Positions 24,207 to 31,591 of a stretch of DNA of 64,000 nt are shown piece after piece (the stretch's first letter is position 1; the number at the start of each line of letters is the position of its first letter). The notes below the pieces were generated by a model, which made no database searches, was not told the DNA's origin, and was given only the letters and a program-made list of their open reading frames with translations. The stretch covers positions 2,087,483 to 2,151,482 of the forward strand of contig NZ_RKRD01000001.1 of assembly GCF_003814745.1 (NCBI RefSeq), in the 5' to 3' direction. The translations under genes and the position numbers were made by a program. The stretch is from Hydrogenoanaerobacterium saccharovorans. GTDB lineage: Bacteria; Bacillota; Clostridia; Oscillospirales; Ruminococcaceae.

Positions 24207-25544
24207 TTGGGTCAAAACAAAAATCTAAAGCCAAAGCTTGAAAACAGCAACTTTAACAGCAAAATTGGCTTTATACTGGCATCCGTTGGGTCGGCAGTGG
24301 GTATGGGTAATATTTGGATGTTCCCCTACCGTTTGGGTTCTTACGGCGGCGCAGCGTTTTTAATCCCCTATTTTCTTTTTGTTATTTTATTTGGTATTGT
24401 AGGCCTTTCAGGTGAGTTTGGGCTTGGCCGCTTAACCGGAACGGGGCCCATTGGCTCTTACGATTACGCCATGAAAACGCGCGGTAAAAAAGGCGGGGCG
24501 TTTTTCGGCGCAATCCCTTTGTTCGGCAGCCTTGGCATTGCAATTGGTTATGCCATCATCGTTGGGTGGGTACTTCGTACTATTTGGGGCTCCCTATCGG
24601 GCAGCCTTTTTACTACCGATTCTGCCGAGTATTTTTCGCAAATGACAGGTGCGTTCGGCAGCGTACCATGGCACTTTGCAGTTATTGCACTTACGGTAAT
24701 TATATTACTCGGCGGTGTTTTGCAAGGCATTGAAAAAGTAAATAAAATTATGATGCCTACCTTTTTTATTTTATTTTTGATTATTGCTGTACGCGTCGCT
24801 TTTCTGCCCGGCTCTATTGAAGGATATCAGTATCTGCTTGTACCCAAGTGGGAATTTTTACTGAAGCCCATGACATGGATTATGGCAATGGGACAAGCCT
24901 TTTTCTCGCTATCAATTACCGGTTCGGGCATGATTATTTATGGCAGTTACTTAAGCAAAAAAGAGGATATCCCCTTCTCTGCAGGTATGACCGCATTTTT
25001 AGATACCTGTGCCGCACTCCTTTCCGGTTTTGCCATCATCCCCGCAGTGTTTGCGTTTGGTATGGACCCTAAAAGCGGACCTCCGCTGATGTTTATTACT
25101 CTGCCAAAAGTATTTTCGCAAATGCCTATGGGTAAATTATTTGCAACCCTGTTTTTTATTTCGGTACTATTTGCCGGTATTACTTCTTTAGTAAATATGT
25201 TTGAAGTATGTGCCGAAGCAGCGCAAAAAAAATTAAAACTGCGCCGTACTCCTGCCGTGCTGCTGGTTGGTGCTTTGGTATTTGCGGTGGGTGTGTTCAT
25301 AGAATATGAGCCTTACATGGGGGCATGGATGGATGCAATCACCGTGTATGTTGTGCCGTTTGGCGCGCTGCTGGGCGCAATTATGATTTATTGGGTGTTG
25401 GGTACGCAAAAAATCAACCAAGAATTAAATCTCGGCCGTAAAAAACCGATTGGTAAAGTGTTCAACTTTTTTGGCAAATACGTTTATATCATTCTTGCCG
25501 CTGCAGTATTTATTTTAGGCATTGTATACGGCGGCATCGGATAA
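24207..25544 (+). CDS. Sodium:neurotransmitter symporter (NSS) family transporter
   Basis: This 445-aa protein starts at a TTG behind GAGGTG. About eleven hydrophobic helices are visible. The TM1 signature reads SVGSAVGMGNIWMFPYRLGS, close to the family form, but the residue after NIW is Met instead of the usual Arg that closes the external gate in LeuT. SLSITGSGMIIYGSYL is the TM6 region. It likely imports an amino acid with Na+, consistent with a sodium-based economy here (decarboxylase pump genes at 44-46 kb). Substrate unknown. Confidence 0.87.
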   Translation: MGQNKNLKPKLENSNFNSKIGFILASVGSAVGMGNIWMFPYRLGSYGGAAFLIPYFLFVILFGIVGLSGEFGLGRLTGTGPIGSYDYAMKTRGKKGGAFFGAIPLFGSLGIAIGYAIIVGWVLRTIWGSLSGSLFTTDSAEYFSQMTGAFGSVPWHFAVIALTVIILLGGVLQGIEKVNKIMMPTFFILFLIIAVRVAFLPGSIEGYQYLLVPKWEFLLKPMTWIMAMGQAFFSLSITGSGMIIYGSYLSKKEDIPFSAGMTAFLDTCAALLSGFAIIPAVFAFGMDPKSGPPLMFITLPKVFSQMPMGKLFATLFFISVLFAGITSLVNMFEVCAEAAQKKLKLRRTPAVLLVGALVFAVGVFIEYEPYMGAWMDAITVYVVPFGALLGAIMIYWVLGTQKINQELNLGRKKPIGKVFNFFGKYVYIILAAAVFILGIVYGGIG

Positions 25545-25560
25545 TAACAAAATCATATTA

Positions 25561-25606
25561 AAAAACCGTACTCCTGATACATTTGTACCAGGAGTACGGT
25601 TTTTAT
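25561..25606. terminator. Bidirectional terminator
   Basis: AAAAACCGTACTCCTG pairs with CAGGAGTACGGTTTTT between two convergent genes. Confidence 0.88.
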
Positions 25607-25615
25607 TTTTATAAA

Positions 25616-26191
25616 TCAATCAAAAATTTCGGGGCAAAGCTCCATTGCTTTTGCTTTTACTTTAATAAAATCTTCCAGCCCATCGGGTTTATTGTTGGGG
25701 TTGCGCAGCAAAGCAGCCGGATGAAATGTTCCCATCATCAGAACTCCGTTTCGTTCAAACCAAAGCCCATGCTCTTTTGTTACTTTAAAATTGGGGCTTA
25801 TAATTTTCATGGCGCTTACTCTGCCTAAACACACAATTATTTTTGGCTTAATCAAAGCGACTTGGTTACGGAGAAAACCAATACATGCCTCGGTTTCTTC
25901 CTGTTTTGGGTCTCGATTTTGGGGTGGACGGCATTTTACCATATTGGCTATGTAAATGTTTTTATCACGGTAAAGGTCTACCGCTTTCAGCATTTTATCC
26001 AGCAACTGGCCGCCCCGTCCTACAAACGGTTCACCTTGCAAGTCCTCGTTTTCACCGGGGCCCTCACCAATCAACATAATCTTTGCATGAGGCACACCAA
26101 CGCCAAACACTACATTGGTTCTGGTTTTACAAAGCTCACATTTTTCGCATTGCATAACCGTTTCACGCAATGTCTCCCAAGAATTTAGCAT
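25616..26191 (-). CDS. Uracil-DNA glycosylase, family 4 (iron-sulfur)
   Basis: This 191-aa enzyme removes uracil from DNA. Motif 1 is GEGPGENEDLQGEPFVGRGGQLLD and motif 2 is TFHPAALLRNP. Cysteines for a [4Fe-4S] cluster occur as CEKCELC near residue 15 and later in VKCRPPQNRDP and EACIGFL. The ATG was chosen, about 12 nt after GAGAGG; an in-frame TTG three bases upstream is equally possible. Confidence 0.9.
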   Translation of the reverse strand: MLNSWETLRETVMQCEKCELCKTRTNVVFGVGVPHAKIMLIGEGPGENEDLQGEPFVGRGGQLLDKMLKAVDLYRDKNIYIANMVKCRPPQNRDPKQEETEACIGFLRNQVALIKPKIIVCLGRVSAMKIISPNFKVTKEHGLWFERNGVLMMGTFHPAALLRNPNNKPDGLEDFIKVKAKAMELCPEIFD

Positions 26192-26310
26192 CAACTGCCA
26201 CAACCTCTCACTGTATTAATTTTAAAAAATATGTTTACATTTAGGTGTAAAAGAAACAACATATCATCATTATATCATAAACATGAAGTGCTTTGATATA
26301 ATTGGCGATG

Positions 26311-26344
26311 TGCGGCTTTGCCGCAAGGCAAATTTCGCACCGCA
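26311..26344. repeat. REP-like inverted repeat or small structured RNA
   Basis: TGCGG (26311-26315) pairs with CCGCA (26340-26344), enclosing TTGCC-GCAA-GGCAA, a stem with a GNRA-type tetraloop. It is GC-rich inside an AT-rich gap, which makes it stand out. No second copy was noticed in the window. Confidence 0.4.
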
Positions 26345-26496
26345 TATTAGAATAAATATAATACTTTACATTAATATAGCAGACATTTGGTTCCCATTAA
26401 AACTCTAATTTTTCATACACTGCCGTTATTATATCATATTTTAACAACAATTCCGATAGATTTTGCAAGAGTTTTAAAGATTCTTGTCGATTTCCC

Positions 26497-26525
26497 TTGC
26501 GGCTCAGTCGTAATTTTTGTATAAT
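26497..26525 (+). promoter_or_regulatory. pduL: Promoter of pduL
   Basis: TTGCGG (26497-26502) and TATAAT (26520-26525) are separated by 17 bp, about 70 bp upstream of the pduL ATG. Confidence 0.65.
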
Positions 26526-26596
26526 AAAGGGTAGCGTTTCAGCACTATCGGCAAAAAATTGCCTGTGCAAAAAAGATTCTATGGAGGTATTCTGTT

Positions 26597-27172
26597 ATGG
26601 CAAAAAAAATATTAATCGAAACTTCTGCACGTCACATTCATTTGACTGAGGCAGACCTTGAAACACTGTTTGGCAAAGGTGCTAAACTTACACCGAAAAA
26701 AGATTTATCTCAGCCGGGGCAATACGCTTGTGTAGAGAGACTGGATGTTGTAGGACCTAAAAAGACGATTCCAAACGTTTCAATCCTTGGCCCGACAAGA
26801 CCTGCTACCCAAATAGAAGTTTCTTACACCGATGCAAGAACTCTTGGTCTGTCTGCTCCCGTCAGAGAGTCGGGCGATGTAGCGGGCAGTGCAGGCTGCA
26901 AATTGGTTGGCCCTTGTGGCGAAGTTGAGCTTACTGAGGGTGTTATCGTTGCTAAACGTCACATCCATCTTACTCCGGAAGCTGCTACCGAATTTGGTGT
27001 TTCTGATAAGGAAATTGTTTCTGTTAAATGCGCAGGCAAAGACAGAGCACTTACTTTTGGTGATGTTGTCGTGAGAGTTTCTCCGAAGTTCTCGCCTGCA
27101 ATGCACATCGATACCGACGAAGCAAATGCTGCAGCTGCATTTGGCGAATTCTATGGTGAAATCATAAAATAA
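26597..27172 (+). CDS. pduL: PduL-type phosphate acyltransferase (phosphotransacetylase)
   Basis: This 191-aa enzyme interconverts acyl-CoA and acyl phosphate. The two PTAC repeats each carry a zinc-ligand motif: SARHIHLTEADLETLFG near the start and AKRHIHLTPEAATEFGV at about 115-132. The C-terminal MHIDTDEANAA is typical. An N-terminal encapsulation peptide is missing and there are no microcompartment genes nearby, so it probably works as a free phosphotransacetylase in acetate/ATP metabolism. The ATG follows TATGGAGG. Confidence 0.92.
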   Translation: MAKKILIETSARHIHLTEADLETLFGKGAKLTPKKDLSQPGQYACVERLDVVGPKKTIPNVSILGPTRPATQIEVSYTDARTLGLSAPVRESGDVAGSAGCKLVGPCGEVELTEGVIVAKRHIHLTPEAATEFGVSDKEIVSVKCAGKDRALTFGDVVVRVSPKFSPAMHIDTDEANAAAAFGEFYGEIIK

Positions 27173-27180
27173 ATTATTTA

Positions 27181-27219
27181 AAAAAGCGGTAAGATTATTT
27201 AATCTTACCGCTTTTTTTT
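27181..27219. terminator. Bidirectional terminator
   Basis: AAAAAGCGGTAAGATT pairs with AATCTTACCGCTTTTT, shared by pduL and the convergent small gene. Confidence 0.88.
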
Positions 27220-27427
27220 ATTTCTTTTTATTCTTCCCTTTTTTACCGGTAACAGCCAAAGCAATTATAATAAGCAGCAGTGCACCGCCGGCAATACCCA
27301 TAACAAGCGGCACATTTGAATTATCACCAGTGTTGGGGTTTATTGCAAAAGCAGTTACAGCTGTTGTAATTATAGTAATTAATAAAACCGAAACAGATGC
27401 AAAAAATTTTGCATATTTTTTAATCAT
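27218..27427 (-). CDS. Miniature sortase-substrate-like protein (signal peptide plus NPNTG anchor)
   Basis: This 69-aa protein is a Sec signal peptide (about 1-28, ending TAVTAFA) followed almost at once by NPNTGDNSNVP, a hydrophobic helix and a basic tail KKGKNKKK. That is the layout of a sortase cell-wall sorting signal of the clostridial NPxTGD type. Only a few residues lie between predicted signal cleavage and the anchor motif, so there is no mature domain to display. It may be a small membrane protein, a decoy or ligand for sortase, or a remnant. The start is supported by position and by the signal-peptide fit. Confidence 0.65.
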   Translation of the reverse strand: MIKKYAKFFASVSVLLITIITTAVTAFAINPNTGDNSNVPLVMGIAGGALLLIIIALAVTGKKGKNKKK

Positions 27428-27615
27428 TTAGAATATTCCTCCCGATATTTGTCATCAACAAGGTCTCCAACTAATAATTATAGGGTGATTTTTTATACCT
27501 GTCAAGTTGGCTGATTTTAATTTAAAAAAAGTACATAATTACAGTTTTTTTACAGAGATTAGTTATTAGGATTTATACATGCGGCTTTTTTCAAAAATAA
27601 GTTGAGGTGAAAAAT

Positions 27616-28173
27616 TTGATAAACTTGATCTTTCTAGGCGATTCATGTGACAGCGCACTTGCCGGCACCACTTATCATGTACTTGCAAAAGATTTTCAAG
27701 TTGCCTGTAATTGTACAACAGGTACAAACAATCACTGCAAAACCCTCGATTTTTTAATCCTAGATTGCAAACAACTTTCTTACGAAAACAAAGGACACAC
27801 AATTTTTTTATGCAAAAATAATTTTTCTAAAAAAACCAAATACAGCAGCTTTAAACATATTGGTGAAAACAATACGATTGGTGTTGTTCAATCGGACAAC
27901 CTGCCGGCCGCCGAAACTTTGAGCAGGTGGAAGATACCGGTAATTTCATGCGGAATGTCTATAACCGACACACTTACTCTTTCCAGCATCGGCCCCGATG
28001 ATGCAGTAGTTTGCCTGCAACGATGTATCCCAACCTTATACGGAACTATAATTGAGCCCTTCGAAATCCCTATAAAACTGTCCCGTCCCATCGATAGCTA
28101 CGCGCTTATGTGCATTGTTTCAATCGTACTTCTTGCCGATAAAGCAGATATATTGGATACGCTTTTTTTGTAA
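27616..28173 (+). CDS. Conserved-looking hypothetical protein
   Basis: This 185-aa protein is read from a TTG 7 nt after TTGAGG; an in-frame GTG nine bases earlier overlaps the ribosome-binding site. It has cysteines in the N-terminal half (SCDSA, ACNCTTGTNNHC) and a C-terminal half PVISCGMSITDTLTLSSIGPDDAVVCLQR that looks like a folded domain and recalls uncharacterised clostridial proteins. There is no signal peptide; a hydrophobic helix is near the C-terminus (YALMCIVSIVLLA). Function unknown. Confidence 0.6.
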   Translation: MINLIFLGDSCDSALAGTTYHVLAKDFQVACNCTTGTNNHCKTLDFLILDCKQLSYENKGHTIFLCKNNFSKKTKYSSFKHIGENNTIGVVQSDNLPAAETLSRWKIPVISCGMSITDTLTLSSIGPDDAVVCLQRCIPTLYGTIIEPFEIPIKLSRPIDSYALMCIVSIVLLADKADILDTLFL

Positions 28174-28311
28174 AATGTCGATTTGCAGATTATTCTAATA
28201 CTTTTTAAAGAATTTACCAAGTATTAATTTGACGGATAAGCCTATAATAATACCACAAACGCAACAGTAAATAGAAAAAAACTGAACAATGAATTAAGGA
28301 GTGTATCAATT

Positions 28312-28506
28312 ATGGCAAACAGTAACAAACTTGTAGTTCCTCAGGCAAGAGAGGCTCTTAATAAGTTCAAAATGGAGTCTGCTAACGAAGTAGGCGTTAA
28401 CTTGAAACAAGGTTACAACGGCGACCTTACCTCGAAACAGGCTGGTTCTGTCGGCGGTCAGATGGTTAAGAAAATGATCGAAGCTTACGAGAACTCTATC
28501 AAATAA
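28312..28506 (+). CDS. Small acid-soluble spore protein, alpha/beta type
   Basis: This 64-aa DNA-binding spore protein has KLVVPQAREALNKFKMESANEVGV, where KMESANEVGV holds the germination-protease cleavage site, followed by GYNGDLTSKQAGSVGGQMVKKMIE. These proteins coat spore DNA and protect it. A TAAGGAG site lies upstream. It marks the organism as a spore former. The upstream region has AT-rich promoter-like sequence, but no forespore sigma-G promoter could be assigned with certainty. Confidence 0.96.
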   Translation: MANSNKLVVPQAREALNKFKMESANEVGVNLKQGYNGDLTSKQAGSVGGQMVKKMIEAYENSIK

Positions 28507-28530
28507 ATGTCCTAAAAGGCATTTACTAGG

Positions 28531-28559
28531 AAAAGGGACCTCTTTATGAGGTTCCTTTT
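28531..28559 (+). terminator. Terminator of the spore-protein gene
   Basis: AAAAGGGACCTC pairs with GAGGTTCCTTTT (one G-T pair) and ends in TTTTC. Confidence 0.82.
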
Positions 28560-28640
28560 CTGTTGCCTACAAATTTATACTATCTTTTTTTGGAGCAAAC
28601 CGTTACAATATAAGAAAATAGATTAATGGGAGGAGTCAAA

Positions 28641-29258
28641 TTGTATCAAATAGCGATTTTAGATGATAAATCTCAATTGAAACTGGGGCATACTTTTGAA
28701 GTGTCTTGCTACAACTGGGGCGGAACTTATCGCCCAAAAACCATAGGATCTCTTGTTTTTATAAAAGAAGAAGGTTTTTTTCTGCATATGAGATGCGATG
28801 AATCAGACCCTCTGCGCCGTTATACCAAAGCAAACGATCCTGTCTATACCGACAGTTGCATGGAAGCGTTTTTATCATTTTATCCGGGATCGGAAAAAAG
28901 CGGTTATATCAACTTTGAGATGAACGCCAACGGCGCATTATTGTGTGCATACGGAGAATCTCGCCATAACCGTCAATACATAACCGATGTCGGAATTACA
29001 CCGCCTGTGCCCAAAGTGAAACTGGAAGCCTCTTTTTGGGAATTGGAGCTGATGATTCCGCTTACATTTATAAAAGCTGTTTACGGCAGATGTGATTTTG
29101 AAGAGGCGCAGGTGCTTCGCGGCAACTTTTTTAAAGTAGGTGAAAACGATGTGAATTTGCATTTTGCAAGTTTTATGCCCATTACATCCGAAAAACCTGA
29201 TTTTCATCTACCAAACTTTTTCAGCAATTTTATACTTACTAAACCAACAAATAAATAA
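28641..29258 (+). CDS. Carbohydrate-binding module family 9-like protein
   Basis: This 205-aa protein is read from a TTG after GGGAGGAG; an ATG at 28626 precedes that site and so is unlikely. It has no signal peptide. Motifs such as FFLHMRCDESDP, DPVYTDSCMEAFLSFYPGSEKSGYINFEMNANGALL and WELELMIPLTFI resemble the CBM9/DOMON-like sandwich found in proteins that bind sugars. Such stand-alone cytoplasmic forms are of unknown role. The assignment is by eye. Confidence 0.65.
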   Translation: MYQIAILDDKSQLKLGHTFEVSCYNWGGTYRPKTIGSLVFIKEEGFFLHMRCDESDPLRRYTKANDPVYTDSCMEAFLSFYPGSEKSGYINFEMNANGALLCAYGESRHNRQYITDVGITPPVPKVKLEASFWELELMIPLTFIKAVYGRCDFEEAQVLRGNFFKVGENDVNLHFASFMPITSEKPDFHLPNFFSNFILTKPTNK

Positions 29259-29259
29259 C

Positions 29260-29289
29260 AAAAAGAACCTCATACGAGGTTCTTTTTTT
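29260..29289. terminator. Terminator after the CBM9-like gene
   Basis: AAAAAGAACCTC pairs with GAGGTTCTTTTT around a 4-nt loop and is followed by more T. Confidence 0.82.
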
Positions 29290-29470
29290 ATATTTTATTG
29301 TTCAGCCATCGCAGAATGCCCTCTGCCGCGCGCCTACCCCAAAAATTACGGCGGGCAAAGTCATTATAGCTGCGCATTGAAATGCCGCTTATGCTTTTTG
29401 CAGTATGCGGGCTGCAGAAAGGCTGCGGCTCACCAAAAAAATTCAGTCGGTTGCGCCTTGGGTTTTGCAC
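29288..29470 (-). CDS. Possible small protein overlapping the coiled-coil gene
   Basis: A 60-codon frame from a GTG overlaps the end of the DivIVA-like gene by about 40 bp. Its second half (SMRSYNDFARRNFWGRRAAEGILRWL) has the composition of a real protein and fills a gap that is otherwise empty. There is no convincing ribosome-binding site and the start is uncertain. Confidence 0.35.
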   Translation of the reverse strand: MQNPRRNRLNFFGEPQPFCSPHTAKSISGISMRSYNDFARRNFWGRRAAEGILRWLNNKI

Positions 29471-30230
29471 CCTTAGGCTGGGCTTGAAAAGGTTGTTTTT
29501 TATCTTCTTGCTGTTCTTCGATTATTTCTTTTTTTTCTGAAGACTCAGTCTCATTTGTGATTTCGTCGCAAAACTCAACCGACTTCATGGCAGCATCAAT
29601 CGTTTCAATCGAGCTGTCAATCGCATCCAACCGTTGCTCCAGTTCTTCGATGGATGACTGCAAAGTTACACGCAGCGTAGTAACATCGCCCTTAAACGTG
29701 CTGATCTGCTGTGCTAAACTTTGTATACTCTCGATTGTGGTGGCAGTAATGCGGCTCGCCTTCTGCTCGGCAGCCTTAATAATATCATCTGCACTCTGGC
29801 GAGCGTCCATAAATGCATTGCCAATCTTCACCATAGCTTCATCGTATTTTTTGCCTTTGTATTCCAAACTCTCAGCACGTAAAGTAAGCTGGCGGCACTT
29901 CTCTTGATATGCTTTGATTTCGCGGTCTTTGTCATCCAAAGCTTGCTGACGGCGAAGAACTTCCAGGTTTAAATCGGCAATATTCGTCTCTAGACTTTTT
30001 ACATGTTCAAGCTGTTTGGCTGCATCATCTTCCATACCTTGAATCTGCTCACCCAACTGATTTATATTTTCGGTTAAACCTTGATTTTGCTCTTCCAACT
30101 CTGCAATTTTTTTGTTCAAATCATCGATTGCAGTTTGATTTTGTTCACAAAGTTCATCTATGTATTTTAAAACAGATTTTTTATGAAATCCGCCGAACAT
30201 ACTCGTTTTAAAAGTGGTCTGTCGTTCCAC
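29430..30230 (-). CDS. DivIVA-like coiled-coil protein
   Basis: This 266-aa protein is taken from a GTG behind GGGGGAATATAAGC. The N-terminus TSMFGGFHKKSVLKYIDELCEQ resembles the membrane-curvature-binding start of DivIVA/GpsB proteins. A long coiled coil follows (about 35-130), then a helical region with AFMDARQSADDIIKAAEQKA, also DivIVA-like, and a proline/lysine-rich tail. It probably marks poles or septa and may link division or envelope factors. Upstream in-frame starts exist, but the GTG fits the site and the family N-terminus best. Confidence 0.68.
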   Translation of the reverse strand: MERQTTFKTSMFGGFHKKSVLKYIDELCEQNQTAIDDLNKKIAELEEQNQGLTENINQLGEQIQGMEDDAAKQLEHVKSLETNIADLNLEVLRRQQALDDKDREIKAYQEKCRQLTLRAESLEYKGKKYDEAMVKIGNAFMDARQSADDIIKAAEQKASRITATTIESIQSLAQQISTFKGDVTTLRVTLQSSIEELEQRLDAIDSSIETIDAAMKSVEFCDEITNETESSEKKEIIEEQQEDKKQPFQAQPKGAKPKAQPTEFFW

Positions 30231-30306
30231 GCTTATATTCCCCCCGTACAATATAGCTTTATTTTTCATTATAACATTGATTTTACTGTAAAACAATGTA
30301 ATTACA

Positions 30307-30343
30307 CAAAAAACTTAGCCACCTGCATACAGCAGATGGCTAA
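30307..30343 (-). terminator. Terminator of corA
   Basis: On the minus strand TTAGCCA...TGGCTAA with inner CTGC/GCAG pairing is followed by GTTTTTTG. Confidence 0.75.
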
Positions 30344-30356
30344 AATTAAGGGTTTG

Positions 30357-31286
30357 TTAATAAAACATATTCTTTTTGACAAGAATCACCGCGACAATTA
30401 CAGTTAACACTGCAGCCAGCACACAAGGGAACCAGAAGTACGGCATGGGCAGCCCAGTGACATTCATACCGTAAAAACTGGATACCATCGTTGGGATTGC
30501 CATTAAAATAGTGATTGATGTAAGAACTTTCATGACAATGTTCAGGTTGTTGGAAATGACCGATGCAAACGCATCCATCGTACCGGAAAGAATGCTGGCG
30601 TAAATGTTACACATTTCAATTGCCTGCTTGGTTTCAATTAGTACATCCTCTAGCAAATCTTGGTCTTCTTCATACAGCTTAATAATACGCCCACGCAGAA
30701 TTTTCTCCATGGTCAATTCGTTCGCTTTAAGCGATGTTGAAAAGTAAACAAGTGATTTTTCCAAACCCAACAGCTGAATAAGTTCTTTATTTTTCATCGA
30801 TTTGTGCAGCTGATGCTCCATACGCATTGACAATTTATCAATCTGTTTTAAAAACTGAAGGTAACGTGCCGCAATACGCAAAAGCATGGTGAACAAAAAC
30901 TGATTTTTTAACTTTGTCTGCACATTTTTTACCATACCATCCGCGAATTCGTTGATGAGCGGATTGTTTTTGAGGGTAATGGTAACCAACTGTTTCGGCA
31001 GCATCACAATACCAATCGGCATTGTAGTATATAAAATGGTGTTTTCAGTCTGTTTTTCTGCAAGAGGTAAGTCCACAATCAACAAAGTTTGGTCTTCCTC
31101 CTGCTCAATGCGCGAAGTCTCTTCTTCGTCAAGAGACGATTTAATAAAGCCCTGGTCAATCCCCAGGCTTTCAGTGAGGAATACAACTTCACTTTCAGTA
31201 GGGCAAATAGCGCTTACCCAACAGCCTTCTTCAATAGCTTCAATTTGAGTAATGCGATTATCGATGGTTTTGTAGTAGTTTATCAT
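30357..31286 (-). CDS. corA: CorA-family magnesium channel
   Basis: This 309-aa protein has a large cytoplasmic domain and two C-terminal membrane helices. The selectivity motif YGMNVTGLP lies between them and the usual basic tail is present. CorA carries Mg2+ (also Co2+/Ni2+) into the cell and closes when internal Mg2+ is high. Its ATG is preceded by GGGG, which is part of a hairpin with the stop codon of an upstream leader ORF (31302-31391). A promoter with extended -10 lies at 31455-31482, so the leader is about 160 nt. Confidence 0.93.
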   Translation of the reverse strand: MINYYKTIDNRITQIEAIEEGCWVSAICPTESEVVFLTESLGIDQGFIKSSLDEEETSRIEQEEDQTLLIVDLPLAEKQTENTILYTTMPIGIVMLPKQLVTITLKNNPLINEFADGMVKNVQTKLKNQFLFTMLLRIAARYLQFLKQIDKLSMRMEHQLHKSMKNKELIQLLGLEKSLVYFSTSLKANELTMEKILRGRIIKLYEEDQDLLEDVLIETKQAIEMCNIYASILSGTMDAFASVISNNLNIVMKVLTSITILMAIPTMVSSFYGMNVTGLPMPYFWFPCVLAAVLTVIVAVILVKKNMFY

Positions 31287-31287
31287 A

Positions 31288-31334
31288 GTATATCCCCATT
31301 TCTATGGGGCAGAAATCAGCAACGCTGCTTCTGC
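31288..31334 (-). promoter_or_regulatory. Hairpins in the corA leader, second one covering the corA ribosome-binding site
   Basis: On the minus strand a long stem (GGCAGAA...TTCTGCC with inner CAGC/GCTG) is followed directly by CCCCAT-AGAA-ATGGGG. The second hairpin contains the TAG of the leader ORF and the GGGG Shine-Dalgarno of corA. The two stems compete for two C residues. The layout suggests that ribosomes reaching the leader stop would change access to the corA start. Confidence 0.55.
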
Positions 31335-31391
31335 CGAATATTTGATTTTCTGATTCAAACCTGTACTTCGAGGGCTAGGGTCCGGATTCAC
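31302..31391 (-). CDS. Leader peptide of corA, 29 aa, MgtL-like start
   Basis: A GTG start lies 6 nt after a perfect AGGAGGT. The product begins MNPDPSPRSTG and ends AALLISAP at a TAG 15 nt before the corA ATG. The alternating P-D-P-S-P start has the same pattern as the enterobacterial MgtL leader (MEPDPTPLPRRR), where such a start destabilises ribosomes at low Mg2+ and controls mgtA. Because the downstream gene is a Mg2+ channel, a regulatory leader is the natural reading. The strong Shine-Dalgarno and the good promoter support translation. Similarity is short and convergence is possible. Confidence 0.7.
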   Translation of the reverse strand: MNPDPSPRSTGLNQKIKYSAEAALLISAP

Positions 31392-31454
31392 AACGTCACC
31401 TCCTGTAATAATTACCGCCGATTTGCCACATTGGGCATAAGTATCAACTTAACT

Positions 31455-31482
31455 ATTATACCACATGATGTGATGTTTGCAA
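31455..31482 (-). promoter_or_regulatory. Promoter of the corA leader transcript
   Basis: TTGCAA (31477-31482) and an extended -10 TGGTATAAT (core 31455-31460) are 16 bp apart on the minus strand. The spacer contains the inverted repeat CACAT-C-ATGTG, a possible operator. Confidence 0.65.
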
Positions 31483-31591
31483 GAGATATCGCTAGATTTT
31501 AAGCAGAAAACAGAAAAATCAGCAGAATATCGCCCAAATCAGTCTAATACGGCTGAATATGAATGAATTCTGCTGAATAATATGTTTAATT

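Larger units (their letters stand above)
26192..26596. other. Intergenic region upstream of pduL
   Basis: About 400 bp, AT-rich, without a gene. It contains a compact GC-rich inverted repeat (26311-26344) and the pduL promoter (26497-26525). Nothing else was recognised. Confidence 0.5.

Noticed and set aside
28174..28311. Sigma-G promoter for the small acid-soluble spore protein
   Set aside because: Several AT-rich candidates exist (for example CTATAATA), but none had a matching -35 element at the right distance, so no call is made.
31287..31480. M-box (Mg2+) riboswitch upstream of corA
   Set aside because: The conserved M-box segments were not found; the leader is short and better explained by the 29-codon ORF and two hairpins.
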